Under the pieces are notes generated by a model. It was given only the letters and a program-made list of their open reading frames with translations, made no database searches and was not told the origin of the DNA. Shown in pieces: positions 1 through 7,592 of a stretch of 64,000 bases of DNA. Position 1 is the first letter of the stretch. The number at the start of each line of letters is the position of its first letter. Source of the stretch: JBGTFE01 sp041747435 (GTDB lineage Bacteria > Acidobacteriota > Blastocatellia > Pyrinomonadales > Pyrinomonadaceae); assembly GCA_041747435.1 (NCBI GenBank), contig JBGTFE010000074.1, forward strand, positions 1-64,000. Reading direction: 5' to 3'. The translations under genes were made by a program, and so were the position numbers.

Positions 1-6
1 GTTTTT

Positions 7-1173
7 ATGAGCTGGAAATCCTTGCGCGGCGGAATCAACTACTTGAATTTTTTCAAAAAAGAACTCGCCAAACCGAAATCGGATTTTACTCCGTTTGTTT
101 CGATAATCGCGCCGTGCCGCGGACTTGACGAAGATCTGGAAGCGAACTTATCTTCGCTTTTCGAGCAGGATTTTCCCGAATATGAAATCTTGTTTGTCGT
201 CGACGATGAAAAGGATGATGCGGTCGCGGTCATTGAAAAGATAATCAAACGCAAAGCGGCAAAGTTGATCATCGCCGGAAAAGCGACCGAAAACGCACAA
301 AAAGCGCATAATTTGCGGCAGGCGGTTTTGGAAGTTTCTCAGCGGAGCGAGGTTTTCGTTTTTGTTGATTCCGACGCAAGACCTTCGGAAAATTGGCTTC
401 GGAGTTTGATTGCACCTTTGCAAGATGAAAACACCGGCGCCGCAACCGGCTATCGCTGGTTTATTTCCAAAAAATTTAGTTTTTCTTCGGAGATGCGCTC
501 GGTTTGGAATGCGTCGATCGCGTCGGCTTTGGGAGCAAATCGAAAAACAAATTTCTGTTGGGGCGGTTCGATGGCGATCCGGCGCGATATTTTTGAAAAA
601 CTCGAGATTCGCGAAAAATGGCGCGGCGTTGTTTCCGACGATTTTGCCGTTACGCGCGCAATGAAGGCAGCCGGATCGCCGATAGTTTTTGTTCCGCAAG
701 CTTTAACGGCTTCGATCGAAAATTGCAGCTTGAAAGAATTGTTTGAGTTTACGACGCGGCAAATGAAGATCACGCGCGTCAATGCGCCGAATCTTTGGAT
801 TCAAACGTTTATCGGAGCTTTCATTTTCAATCTCGTATTTATCTGGGGAATTATTTTGCTGATCTTCGGCGCGGCAAACGAGTTCTCTTTTTGGCTTGCG
901 CTGTTGAGTTTGACGTTCGTCTCGCTGTTCAGCATTGGCAAATCGTGGCTGAGACTAAATGCCGTAAAGCTGGTAATGAAAGATCATATAGACGAACTGA
1001 ATCGACAGTTTTGGACTCAAAATACGTTTTGGATCCTTTCACCGGCGCTCTTTTTTTACAACGCCTTTCGGGCTTTACTTTCTCGCACAATTGTTTGGCG
1101 CGGCATCAAATATCGAATGGTTTCGCCCGACCGGACTGAAATTCTCTCGCAAAAAATAAACTGCGAGAAGTAA
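7..1173 (+). CDS. Family-2 glycosyltransferase, ceramide-glucosyltransferase-like, membrane-anchored
   Basis: Probable inverting glycosyltransferase that transfers a sugar from a nucleotide donor to a lipid acceptor at the inner membrane. A GT-A domain spans about residues 28-258: the N-terminal strand 'VSIIAPCRG', the D-x-D-like site 'DSD' at 121-123, the 'SDDF' acid motif at 210-213, and 'RQMKITR' at 251-257 where the family has a (Q/R)xxRW-type motif. Hydrophobic segments follow from about residue 265 to 360, the arrangement seen in ceramide glucosyltransferase/HpnI-like proteins. The start at position 7 leaves almost no upstream sequence, so a longer N-terminus cannot be excluded. The acceptor cannot be read from sequence. 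A lipase-like gene follows 77 nt downstream on the same strand. Confidence 0.8.
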   Translation: MSWKSLRGGINYLNFFKKELAKPKSDFTPFVSIIAPCRGLDEDLEANLSSLFEQDFPEYEILFVVDDEKDDAVAVIEKIIKRKAAKLIIAGKATENAQKAHNLRQAVLEVSQRSEVFVFVDSDARPSENWLRSLIAPLQDENTGAATGYRWFISKKFSFSSEMRSVWNASIASALGANRKTNFCWGGSMAIRRDIFEKLEIREKWRGVVSDDFAVTRAMKAAGSPIVFVPQALTASIENCSLKELFEFTTRQMKITRVNAPNLWIQTFIGAFIFNLVFIWGIILLIFGAANEFSFWLALLSLTFVSLFSIGKSWLRLNAVKLVMKDHIDELNRQFWTQNTFWILSPALFFYNAFRALLSRTIVWRGIKYRMVSPDRTEILSQKINCEK

Positions 1174-1250
1174 AATACATCTCTTTTTCCTTTTCCGACC
1201 TCAAATGGTAGATTTAAGTTACTGTAGGAATCGAGTTCAACGGGGAAATT

Positions 1251-2642
1251 ATGTATAGATATTCTTTGCGAAGGTCTTTTGTTTTTGCCGCGTTTTTTGC
1301 CGTATTTTTCTCCCTCTCAATTTGCGCTCAGGTCACAAATCCCGCTGTTCCAAAAGGCAAAAACCCGATCATCATCATTCCCGGTTTGACCGGCTCGGAG
1401 CTTGTTAACAACAAAACCGGCGAAGTTGCGTGGTTTAAATCGAGAAAAGCAAAGGATGACGATCTGCGCTTGCCGATCTCGCCGAATCTCGCGAGAAATC
1501 GGGATTCTCTTGTTCCGCGTGACATTATCCGAAGCGTGAAATTCTTAAAGATTCTTCCCGAAACCGAAATTTATGAAAGATTGATAAACGCGCTTGAAAA
1601 ACGTGGCGGCTATACGGAAGGAAAATGGGATAACCCGACGATAAAAGGTTACGAAGATTCTTTTTATATTTTTGCCTACGATTGGCGGCGCGATAATGTC
1701 GAAAATGCTCGTCTTTTGGTTAGAAAAATTGAGAACTTAAAGCGTTTGCTCAAACGTCCCGATCTGAAATTTAATGTTATCGCACATTCAAATGGCGGAT
1801 TGCTGGCGCGGTATGCGGCGATGTACGGCAATACGGATCTGCCGGTTGGAAAACCGAAACCAACGTGGGTTGGCGCAAAGAATTTCGATAAAGTTTTTCT
1901 TCTTGGCACGCCGAACGAAGGCTCGATAGAAGCGCTTGATATTTTTCTGAACGGATTTGGACTAATCAAGGGGATCAATTTGCCCTTTGTTCGGGATATT
2001 TCAAGATTTGATATTTTTACGCTTCCGTCGGTTTATCAGGTTTTGCCTCATCAGGGAACGCTGACGGCGTACGACGAAAACTTAAAACCGCTTCAAATCG
2101 ATATTTACGACGAAAAAACCTGGGAATCGTATGATTGGAGCATTTGGAAAGATGACGCTTTTTCAAAAGAATTTAATGCGACCGAACAAGCAAATGCCCG
2201 CCCTTTTTTTCGCGCTATGCTCAGCCGCGCAAAGCGTTTCCATGAAGCTTTGGATGCAAACACGAGCGAGAAAACCTCCGTTTCAATGTATCTTATCGGC
2301 TCCGAGTGCAAGGAGACGCCAAACGCGATGGTGATTTATCGCGACACCAAGAAAAATCGCTGGAAAACTATCTTCAAAGCCGATTCCTTTGTCCGCGCCG
2401 ACGCCGTAAAGGTATCATCCGAGGAGCTGAAAAAAGTTATCTACGCGATGGGCGACGGCGTCGTAACAAAACGTTCCCTCGGTGCGGAAACTTTGAAACT
2501 TGCGGGTAATAATACAGTTTTACCTATCACCTCAGAAATTTTTCTTTGCGAAGGACATTCAAAACTGGTAACCAGTCTTGAAGTGCAAGACAAACTTTTT
2601 GCGCTGCTGCTTGGCGATGCGGCTTTGAAAGCGGAACGATGA
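1251..2642 (+). CDS. Secreted lecithin:cholesterol acyltransferase-like alpha/beta hydrolase
   Basis: Likely exported lipase or acyltransferase acting on phospholipid or a related ester. It has an N-terminal signal peptide (about 1-27, cleavage near 'SICA-Q'), the oxyanion-region motif 'PGLTGSE' at 44-50, the LCAT-typical 'YDWR' at 143-146, and the nucleophile elbow 'AHSNGG' with Ser180 (the family usually has AHSMGG). A late 'EGHSKL' supplies a candidate catalytic His. Length (463 aa) fits LCAT/PDAT-type bacterial proteins. Its stop overlaps the start of the next gene (ATGA), so it is co-translated with the atp genes although no functional link is obvious. Confidence 0.75.
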   Translation: MYRYSLRRSFVFAAFFAVFFSLSICAQVTNPAVPKGKNPIIIIPGLTGSELVNNKTGEVAWFKSRKAKDDDLRLPISPNLARNRDSLVPRDIIRSVKFLKILPETEIYERLINALEKRGGYTEGKWDNPTIKGYEDSFYIFAYDWRRDNVENARLLVRKIENLKRLLKRPDLKFNVIAHSNGGLLARYAAMYGNTDLPVGKPKPTWVGAKNFDKVFLLGTPNEGSIEALDIFLNGFGLIKGINLPFVRDISRFDIFTLPSVYQVLPHQGTLTAYDENLKPLQIDIYDEKTWESYDWSIWKDDAFSKEFNATEQANARPFFRAMLSRAKRFHEALDANTSEKTSVSMYLIGSECKETPNAMVIYRDTKKNRWKTIFKADSFVRADAVKVSSEELKKVIYAMGDGVVTKRSLGAETLKLAGNNTVLPITSEIFLCEGHSKLVTSLEVQDKLFALLLGDAALKAER

Positions 2643-2926
2643 GCATTCAAGACCGAGAAAATGAGGAGCTCGAAGAAGAAAACGGCAAATTTTTTCAGCC
2701 GCCGGAAATAAAAGAAACGCCTGCGGAAACCACGCGGAAAATGGGTTTGGCTTTCTCGGCGGGCGCCGCGCTTTTTGGCTCGGTCGCGGCTTTGATGGGA
2801 ATTGGTTGGCTCGCCGACCGCTTTTTCTTGTCTTCGCCAAAAGGCTTGGTCGGCGGTATTATTCTTGGCGCGGTCATTGGTTTTTTTCAATTTTTTCGGC
2901 TTACTTCGCAAATCATCAAAAAGTAA
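2639..2926 (+). CDS. atpZ: AtpZ-type F0F1 ATP synthase accessory protein
   Basis: Small membrane protein of 95 aa with a charged cytoplasmic N-terminus (about 1-35) and two hydrophobic hairpin segments (about 38-62 and 68-86). The composition and the 'GIGWLADRFF...GGIILGAVIGFFQFFR' type of layout match the AtpZ/AtpI-like accessory family that precedes atp operons. In that family the protein assists assembly or Mg/Ca handling. The start overlaps the stop of the upstream lipase by the ATGA arrangement. Identification rests on the transmembrane hairpin and on the atpI-atpB-atpE genes that follow. Confidence 0.7.
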   Translation: MSIQDRENEELEEENGKFFQPPEIKETPAETTRKMGLAFSAGAALFGSVAALMGIGWLADRFFLSSPKGLVGGIILGAVIGFFQFFRLTSQIIKK

Positions 2927-3003
2927 TGTTTGAGAAAAAATGCACAAAATCCGTTTTCGTCTTTGAAATTTCCGTTTTTCCTTTGTAAAATTTAAGATTC
3001 GCA

Positions 3004-3435
3004 ATGAGCGAAACAACCGACAATAACGCTGCGCGCCGCGAACCGGCGACGCCGATTTCAAATCGCAGGATATTGTGGGTGATGGCAACGGTCGTTATTT
3101 TCGGCGCAGTTGCAACCGCGGTTTTTGTTTCGCTGCTTTTCGGACTCGGCGTTTTCATCGGCGGAATTTTGGCATTTGTAAATTATTACTGGCTGAAATC
3201 ATCGCTTAGAAAAATGTTTATTGAAACCTCCGAAGGCGAGCATAAAGCGCGCTATTCAGCCGCTCGCTACATTTTGCGTTATTTTACGCTCGGCGCGATT
3301 TTGGCGGTTGTTTTTTTAACGCACATCGTGCCGATCGAATCGGTGATACTGGGGCTGGCGAGCATGGCGTTTGCGATCATTATCGAAGCGTTTTTACGCG
3401 TATTTTCGTTTTTATTTAAGCGAGAGGGAACTTAA
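3004..3435 (+). CDS. atpI: ATP synthase subunit I (AtpI-like)
   Basis: Integral membrane protein of 143 aa with four hydrophobic segments after a polar 23-residue N-terminus. It is the non-essential F0 accessory subunit that sits just upstream of subunit a in many bacterial atp operons and helps c-ring assembly. Sequence conservation in this family is low, so the call relies on topology and position: it ends 2 nt before atpB. Gene order here is atpZ-atpI-atpB-atpE. Confidence 0.75.
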   Translation: MSETTDNNAARREPATPISNRRILWVMATVVIFGAVATAVFVSLLFGLGVFIGGILAFVNYYWLKSSLRKMFIETSEGEHKARYSAARYILRYFTLGAILAVVFLTHIVPIESVILGLASMAFAIIIEAFLRVFSFLFKREGT

Positions 3436-3437
3436 GA

Positions 3438-4325
3438 ATGTTTTTATTTTCAGAAGGCGGCGGACATCACGAACCGATAATTGTTGAATTTATTAACCAT
3501 TATTTCGGCAAACCGGTTCACCATTTTCAAACCGGATACACGCGACCGGCGTGGGATTGGTTTTTTGCGAAGTTCGGCACCACCGCAGAAGCAGTTTGGG
3601 GACCGTACACGGTTGAAAACGCGATTCCGTGGTATTTCATAATGTTTGTAATCGCGTGCATTTTGACGATGGTCGTGATCTGGATCTTAAAAGGAAAGCT
3701 TTCGGAAGACGATCCGACGTACGGACAATTAACGCTTGAAGCCGGATTTTTGGCGCTGAAAGATATGATCGTGTCGATCGTCGGGGAGCATGGGTTTAAG
3801 TATTTTCCGGTCGTCGCGACCTTTGCGATCCTCGTTTTGATCTCGAATTTGATGGGACTTTTCCCACTCTTTATGGCGCCGTCCGCGTCCGTCAACGTAA
3901 CGTTCGCTCTCGGAATCACCGCGTTTGTTTATTATAATTCGGTCGGCATTCGGGAAAACGGATTTATCAATCATCTGGCGCATTTTGCGGGTCCGAAGCT
4001 TCCGTTTTTGATGGCGCTGTTAATGACGCCTCTGATCTTTGGAATCGAATTGATCAGCAGTTCGATCCGTCCGCTTACGCTTGGTGTGCGGCTTTTCGCG
4101 AATATGTTTGCGGACGAACAGATCGCGCTGCAAATCTCGAATTTGTATCCGCCGGTCACGCAGTTTTTGGTGCCGATCGTGCTTTTGCCGCTCGCGCTTT
4201 TCGTTGCGATGGTGCAAACGCTCGTATTTACAATGCTTTCGATGATCTATATCGGCGAAGTTTCGCATCCGCATGACGAGCATGATGAAGAAGCGCACGG
4301 CGACGCTGCCGTTGCGCACGCTTGA
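3438..4325 (+). CDS. atpB: ATP synthase F0 subunit a
   Basis: Subunit a forms the two ion half-channels against the c-ring. The 295-aa protein has a periplasmic N-terminal stretch with 'HHEPIIVEFINHYFG', then five to six membrane helices. The key stator arginine lies in the helix 'SSSIRPLTLGVRLFANMFA' (about residues 207-225), with 'RLFANM' conserved as in other a subunits. The C-terminus is a His/Asp/Glu-rich tail. It follows atpI by 2 nt. Subunit c lies 279 nt downstream, an unusually long gap filled with repeat-like sequence. Confidence 0.93.
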   Translation: MFLFSEGGGHHEPIIVEFINHYFGKPVHHFQTGYTRPAWDWFFAKFGTTAEAVWGPYTVENAIPWYFIMFVIACILTMVVIWILKGKLSEDDPTYGQLTLEAGFLALKDMIVSIVGEHGFKYFPVVATFAILVLISNLMGLFPLFMAPSASVNVTFALGITAFVYYNSVGIRENGFINHLAHFAGPKLPFLMALLMTPLIFGIELISSSIRPLTLGVRLFANMFADEQIALQISNLYPPVTQFLVPIVLLPLALFVAMVQTLVFTMLSMIYIGEVSHPHDEHDEEAHGDAAVAHA

Positions 4326-4604
4326 AGATTTTGTAAAAGTTCTTTGAAGACCGAAAAAGGCAGCATTTTTGAAAACTTGCATTTCATAGCAGATATGCCC
4401 GCACGCAACAGGCGCCTCGACTCCACGGAGTAGAAATCGTGTGCATACCGGAAGCGCGGCGAAATTATAAAACCCGCAGGTATTTCAAAACAAAGCTTGT
4501 TTTGAGTCTTCATCGATTGCAGAAACACGCACGAAGTAAGTGTGAAAAAAGGACGTTATCACGTTTGTTTTCTGCAGAAAAATTAAAAAATAGGAGACAA
4601 AAAA
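4326..4604 (+). repeat. atpB-atpE spacer with dyad repeat words
   Basis: A 279-nt gap inside the atp operon. It holds a short stretch at about 4393-4420 that resembles the repeat word seen at 21524-21550. It also holds an imperfect inverted repeat with arms 'TGCAGAAA' (4518-4525) and 'TTTCTGCA' (4569-4576), whose left arm continues into 'CACGCACGAAGTAAG', again close to the 21524 element. No coding region is convincing. A ribosome-binding site ('TAGGAGA') lies just before atpE. Confidence 0.6.
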
Positions 4605-4925
4605 ATGAATAAAATAAAATATATCGTTTTCGCGATCGCGGCTATTGCCTTGTTTGCGATCTCGGCTTTTGCGCAGGGCGCGGATAACGAATCAACCGTT
4701 GCCGCCAACAAAGCGCTCGGAACGGGCTTGGGCGTTCTCGGGTTTGGTCTTGCAGCCGGTTTGGCTGGTATCGGGCAGGGTTTGGTTGGAAACGGCGCAA
4801 CGCAGGGCGCGGCGCGCAATCCGGGCGCTTCGGGAACGGTGCAGACGATGATGATCATCGCGCTTGCGCTTATCGAATCACTCGTTTTGTTTGCATTGCT
4901 CATCGTTTTCTTAAAAATTACTTAA
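4605..4925 (+). CDS. atpE: ATP synthase F0 subunit c
   Basis: The c-ring subunit carries the transported ion. The 106-aa protein has an N-terminal hydrophobic leader ending near 'SAFAQ' (about 23-24), which looks like a signal peptide, then the two-helix hairpin with a polar loop 'ARNPGASG'. The ion-binding carboxylate is Glu91 in helix 2. Gln58 ('GIGQG') and Ser92 correspond to two further ligands of sodium-type c subunits, but the Thr and Tyr positions of that motif are Leu93 and Phe96 here, so ion specificity is undecided. A strong hairpin follows. No b, delta or F1 genes follow, so the rest of the ATP synthase is encoded elsewhere. Confidence 0.93.
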   Translation: MNKIKYIVFAIAAIALFAISAFAQGADNESTVAANKALGTGLGVLGFGLAAGLAGIGQGLVGNGATQGAARNPGASGTVQTMMIIALALIESLVLFALLIVFLKIT

Positions 4926-4943
4926 GAAAAAACGTAAAAATTC

Positions 4944-4987
4944 AAAGTGCGGACGCCATTTTTACCTGAGCGTCCGCACTTTCTTTT
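4944..4987 (+). terminator. Terminator-like hairpin after atpE
   Basis: A perfect 13-bp stem (4944-4956 with 4970-4982) around a 13-nt loop ends in 'CACTTTCTTTT'. It sits 19 nt after the atpE stop. The arms contain the word 'GCGGACGC', also found in the long dyad between dnaK and dnaJ, so it may be a repeat copy recruited as a terminator. Confidence 0.65.
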
Positions 4988-5074
4988 GCGCTACAACTCG
5001 ATGCAGGATTCTTGAATCGAATCGTTATTTGTAGCGTATAATAACTTTCGGGATAAAGATCCCCTTACAAAATA

Positions 5075-6484
5075 ATGTCGAACACGATTTCAGGAAAAAC
5101 TCTGGCGAATAAATATCGGATCGAGGACGCGCTGCGCCCGAGCGGTTTGGGACGAGTTTACCGCGGGAAGCACCTTTTGATGGACAAACCCGTAAGTGTG
5201 AAGATCCTTTCGCCCGCGCTCGCGATAGATAAAAATATCGTCGATCGGTTTTCGGAAGAAGCTCGCGCGGTTTCGCACATTTCGCATCCGAATATTTTGA
5301 ACGTCACCGATTTTGGCACGGATGGAAACGCTGTTTATATTGTTTTTGAGGGCGTTGAAGGCGAAACGCTCAAGGAATTGATATTGCGCGAAGGAAAACT
5401 TTCGCTCGAGCGCGCCGCGGATATCGCGCGGCAAATTGCCGCCGGGCTCGTCGCGGCACACAGAAAAGGATATGTTCATTCCCATTTAAGCAGCGAAAAT
5501 GTTTTTCTCGCGGACGCTGCTGACGAATCCGATCTGGTAAAAATAACGGAAATCGGATCGGTCAGAAATCACGATGAAGTCTCGATAAAAGATCTGGAAT
5601 ATTTGGCGCCCGAGCAAAATTCGTCGGTTGCCGAAGCCGACGAGCGTTCGGATATTTACAGCCTCGGCGTGATCTTTTACGAAATGCTCGCCGGCGAAGT
5701 GCCTCATGCGGCAGAAAATCCAACCGAATTGATGCTGAAACATGCGGAAGACGCGCCCAAGCCCCTTTCGGCGTTTCGCGCCGATCTGCCCGGCGGAGTT
5801 GAACCGGTTGTTTTGAAGGCGCTCGCAAAAGATCCGGAAGAGCGATATCAAACAGCGGGCGAATTTTCCGATTATCTGCTCGCGGCAGCGAATTCAAAAG
5901 CAATAGCCGCCGGGAAGATTTGGAAAACTTTCGCGATCGTGCTGGTAGGAATTGTTGCGCTTTCCGCGCTTTTGATCTACGCGCTTTCAAGCAAACAGAG
6001 AAACCCGGAAACGATGCAGGTTGACGCCGGCGGTCAGCCGGTTCAGCCGATAAATCCCGCGACCGGAATTAGCGAACAGGGTCTATCGAACATGATGCAA
6101 ATCCCACCGGAAATGTTTGCAAATTCTAATATGAATATTCCACCCGGCACGTTGCCCGGCGGCGACGGCTTTAATCCGTGGGCAAATCCGGGGCAATTTC
6201 AACAGATTCCTCCCGGTGGACAGACAATCACGATCGATCCGAATAATCCGAGCCAATTTATGCCGCCCGACGGCACAATTTTGATTCCGGCAACGCCGAC
6301 ACCGTCGCCGCAGCCTTCGCCGGCAACGACCAAAACGCCTGCGATTGAGCAGCCGACGCCCGCGACTTCGAATACGCCGGTTCCCGCAAATACAAAACCG
6401 GCTGTGCCGAGCACGGAAAAAACTCCGACAAAAAAGAACACAAAACCCGCGGCGCAGAGCGATAAAAAGCAGGACACCGATTGA
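5075..6484 (+). CDS. Membrane-anchored Pkn2-type protein kinase homolog, probable pseudokinase
   Basis: The Ser/Thr kinase fold spans about residues 12-270, then comes one transmembrane helix (about 283-303) and a Pro/Thr-rich outer tail of some 165 residues. The glycine-rich loop 'SGLGRVYRG' (23-31), the ATP-anchoring Lys43, 'LAPE' (177-180) and the helix-F Asp193 are kept. The catalytic-loop HRDLKxxN is 'HSHLSSEN' (135-142), with His137 replacing the catalytic Asp and Ser139 replacing the Lys. The DFG motif is 'EIG' (159-161), losing the metal-binding Asp. It is therefore probably a pseudokinase that signals by binding rather than phosphorylation. It follows the F0 genes at 150 nt, beyond a hairpin, so it probably has its own promoter. 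Confidence 0.85.
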   Translation: MSNTISGKTLANKYRIEDALRPSGLGRVYRGKHLLMDKPVSVKILSPALAIDKNIVDRFSEEARAVSHISHPNILNVTDFGTDGNAVYIVFEGVEGETLKELILREGKLSLERAADIARQIAAGLVAAHRKGYVHSHLSSENVFLADAADESDLVKITEIGSVRNHDEVSIKDLEYLAPEQNSSVAEADERSDIYSLGVIFYEMLAGEVPHAAENPTELMLKHAEDAPKPLSAFRADLPGGVEPVVLKALAKDPEERYQTAGEFSDYLLAAANSKAIAAGKIWKTFAIVLVGIVALSALLIYALSSKQRNPETMQVDAGGQPVQPINPATGISEQGLSNMMQIPPEMFANSNMNIPPGTLPGGDGFNPWANPGQFQQIPPGGQTITIDPNNPSQFMPPDGTILIPATPTPSPQPSPATTKTPAIEQPTPATSNTPVPANTKPAVPSTEKTPTKKNTKPAAQSDKKQDTD

Positions 6485-6486
6485 TT

Positions 6487-7524
6487 TTAGATTGCGGATT
6501 TTGGATTGAAAACCGTATTAATCAAGCCGCGCAGTTTTTTTTCATCGTCGAAGATCATTTCGCTCATTGCAACGTAACAAGGCAAGTCAAATTTCAATCC
6601 TTTTAATTTAACGGCGTCTTTTGCGGTTGTAATAAATGCTTCGGCTCCGCTTTCGGCAGCTTTTTTTTCGAGATTTTCGACGTCATTTTGCTTGTAAAAA
6701 TAATGATCGGAGAACTTTTGAGTTGCAGTTAAATTATAGCCTTCCTGTTTTAACTGAGCGAAAAAATTGCTCGGATTGCCGAGAGCGCAAAAAGCTAAAC
6801 AGTTGAGAGTTGAGAGTGGAGAGTCTCGAGTTTCGCTCTGCGTGCTTTGCGTCTTTGCTGGAAAATGTCTAACTACTATCAACGAGACGATCTTGTTTTT
6901 CGCAATAAAAATCGGGCATACGGAATTATATTTCGAAATTTGAGATTTCAGCTCGGCAAGATTTTCGGTCAAATTCGCCCGCGTAATGACGATCGCGTCG
7001 GCGCGTTTCAGATTTTCCATCGGCTCGCGCAAAAAATTCTTGCCCGTGCCGAACGGGTTTGTCGCATCGATCGCGACGAGATCCAAATCGCGCTTTGCGC
7101 GCCGATGCTGAAAGGCGTCGTCGAGCACAAAAACCGTTGCGCCAAGCTTTTCCCGCGCCCATTTTGCGGCAGAGACACGATCGGCATCCGCTACAACGAT
7201 CGCTTTTCCGAGAAGCTTTTGCGCAAGCTCGAACGGCTCGTCGCCCGCGGTTCGAACGTCCGCCAAAACCGTTTCGCCGTCGGAAACAAGAATTCTATCT
7301 TTCGGATTTTTGCGCCCGTAACCGCGCGTTAGAACGCAAACTTTCTCACCCTTTTCCGCTAAAACTTCCGCCGCAAAAGCGACGAGCGGCGTTTTTCCGG
7401 TTCCGCCCGCCGTAATATTTCCGATGCTGATCGCGGGCGCGCCGAGCGAAAAAGATTTGAGCACACCTTTTTCATAAAGCGCGTTGCGCAGGTTTGCGAT
7501 TTTGCGGTACAACCAGGCGAACAT
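6487..7524 (-). CDS. lpxK: Tetraacyldisaccharide 4'-kinase (lipid A biosynthesis)
   Basis: LpxK phosphorylates the 4' position of the lipid A disaccharide at the inner membrane. The Walker A motif is 'GGTGKT' (40-45), followed by 'VLTRGYGRK', 'GDEP' and 'DDAFQHR', all LpxK signatures. At 345 aa it is of normal length, but residues about 222-242, between 'LIVVRHFPA' and 'LAFCALGNP', are encoded by repeat sequence and break the usual run of the fold. The gene lies upstream-to-downstream with trpD and trpG on the same strand. A near-palindromic repeat separates it from trpD. Presence of LpxK implies an LPS-type outer membrane. Confidence 0.92.
   Translation of the reverse strand: MFAWLYRKIANLRNALYEKGVLKSFSLGAPAISIGNITAGGTGKTPLVAFAAEVLAEKGEKVCVLTRGYGRKNPKDRILVSDGETVLADVRTAGDEPFELAQKLLGKAIVVADADRVSAAKWAREKLGATVFVLDDAFQHRRAKRDLDLVAIDATNPFGTGKNFLREPMENLKRADAIVITRANLTENLAELKSQISKYNSVCPIFIAKNKIVSLIVVRHFPAKTQSTQSETRDSPLSTLNCLAFCALGNPSNFFAQLKQEGYNLTATQKFSDHYFYKQNDVENLEKKAAESGAEAFITTAKDAVKLKGLKFDLPCYVAMSEMIFDDEKKLRGLINTVFNPKSAI
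6801..6860 (-). repeat. Word repeats embedded in lpxK coding sequence
   Basis: The segment starts with three copies of a 'GAGAGT'-type word ('AGTTGAGAGTTGAGAGTGGA') and runs into 'CTGCGTGCTTTGCGTCTTTG'. Both look like intergenic repeat words rather than protein-selected sequence. It stays open in the lpxK frame and encodes about residues 222-242. Confidence 0.6.
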
Positions 7525-7530
7525 AGTGGT

Positions 7531-7592
7531 AAATGGTAAGTGGTAAACGGTAAGTTTTCAAATTTACACTTACCACTTAACACTTACCATTT
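7531..7592. repeat. Near-palindromic intergenic repeat between lpxK and trpD
   Basis: Imperfect inverted repeat with 24-nt arms at 7531-7554 and 7569-7592 built from the word 'GGTAAGTGGTAA'. About 20 of 24 arm positions pair by eye. The right arm includes the first two bases of the trpD stop codon. Confidence 0.75.

Noticed and set aside
4605..4925. Firm call of a sodium-driven ATP synthase
   Set aside because: Only three of the five ligand positions match (Gln58, Glu91, Ser92); two are changed to Leu and Phe.
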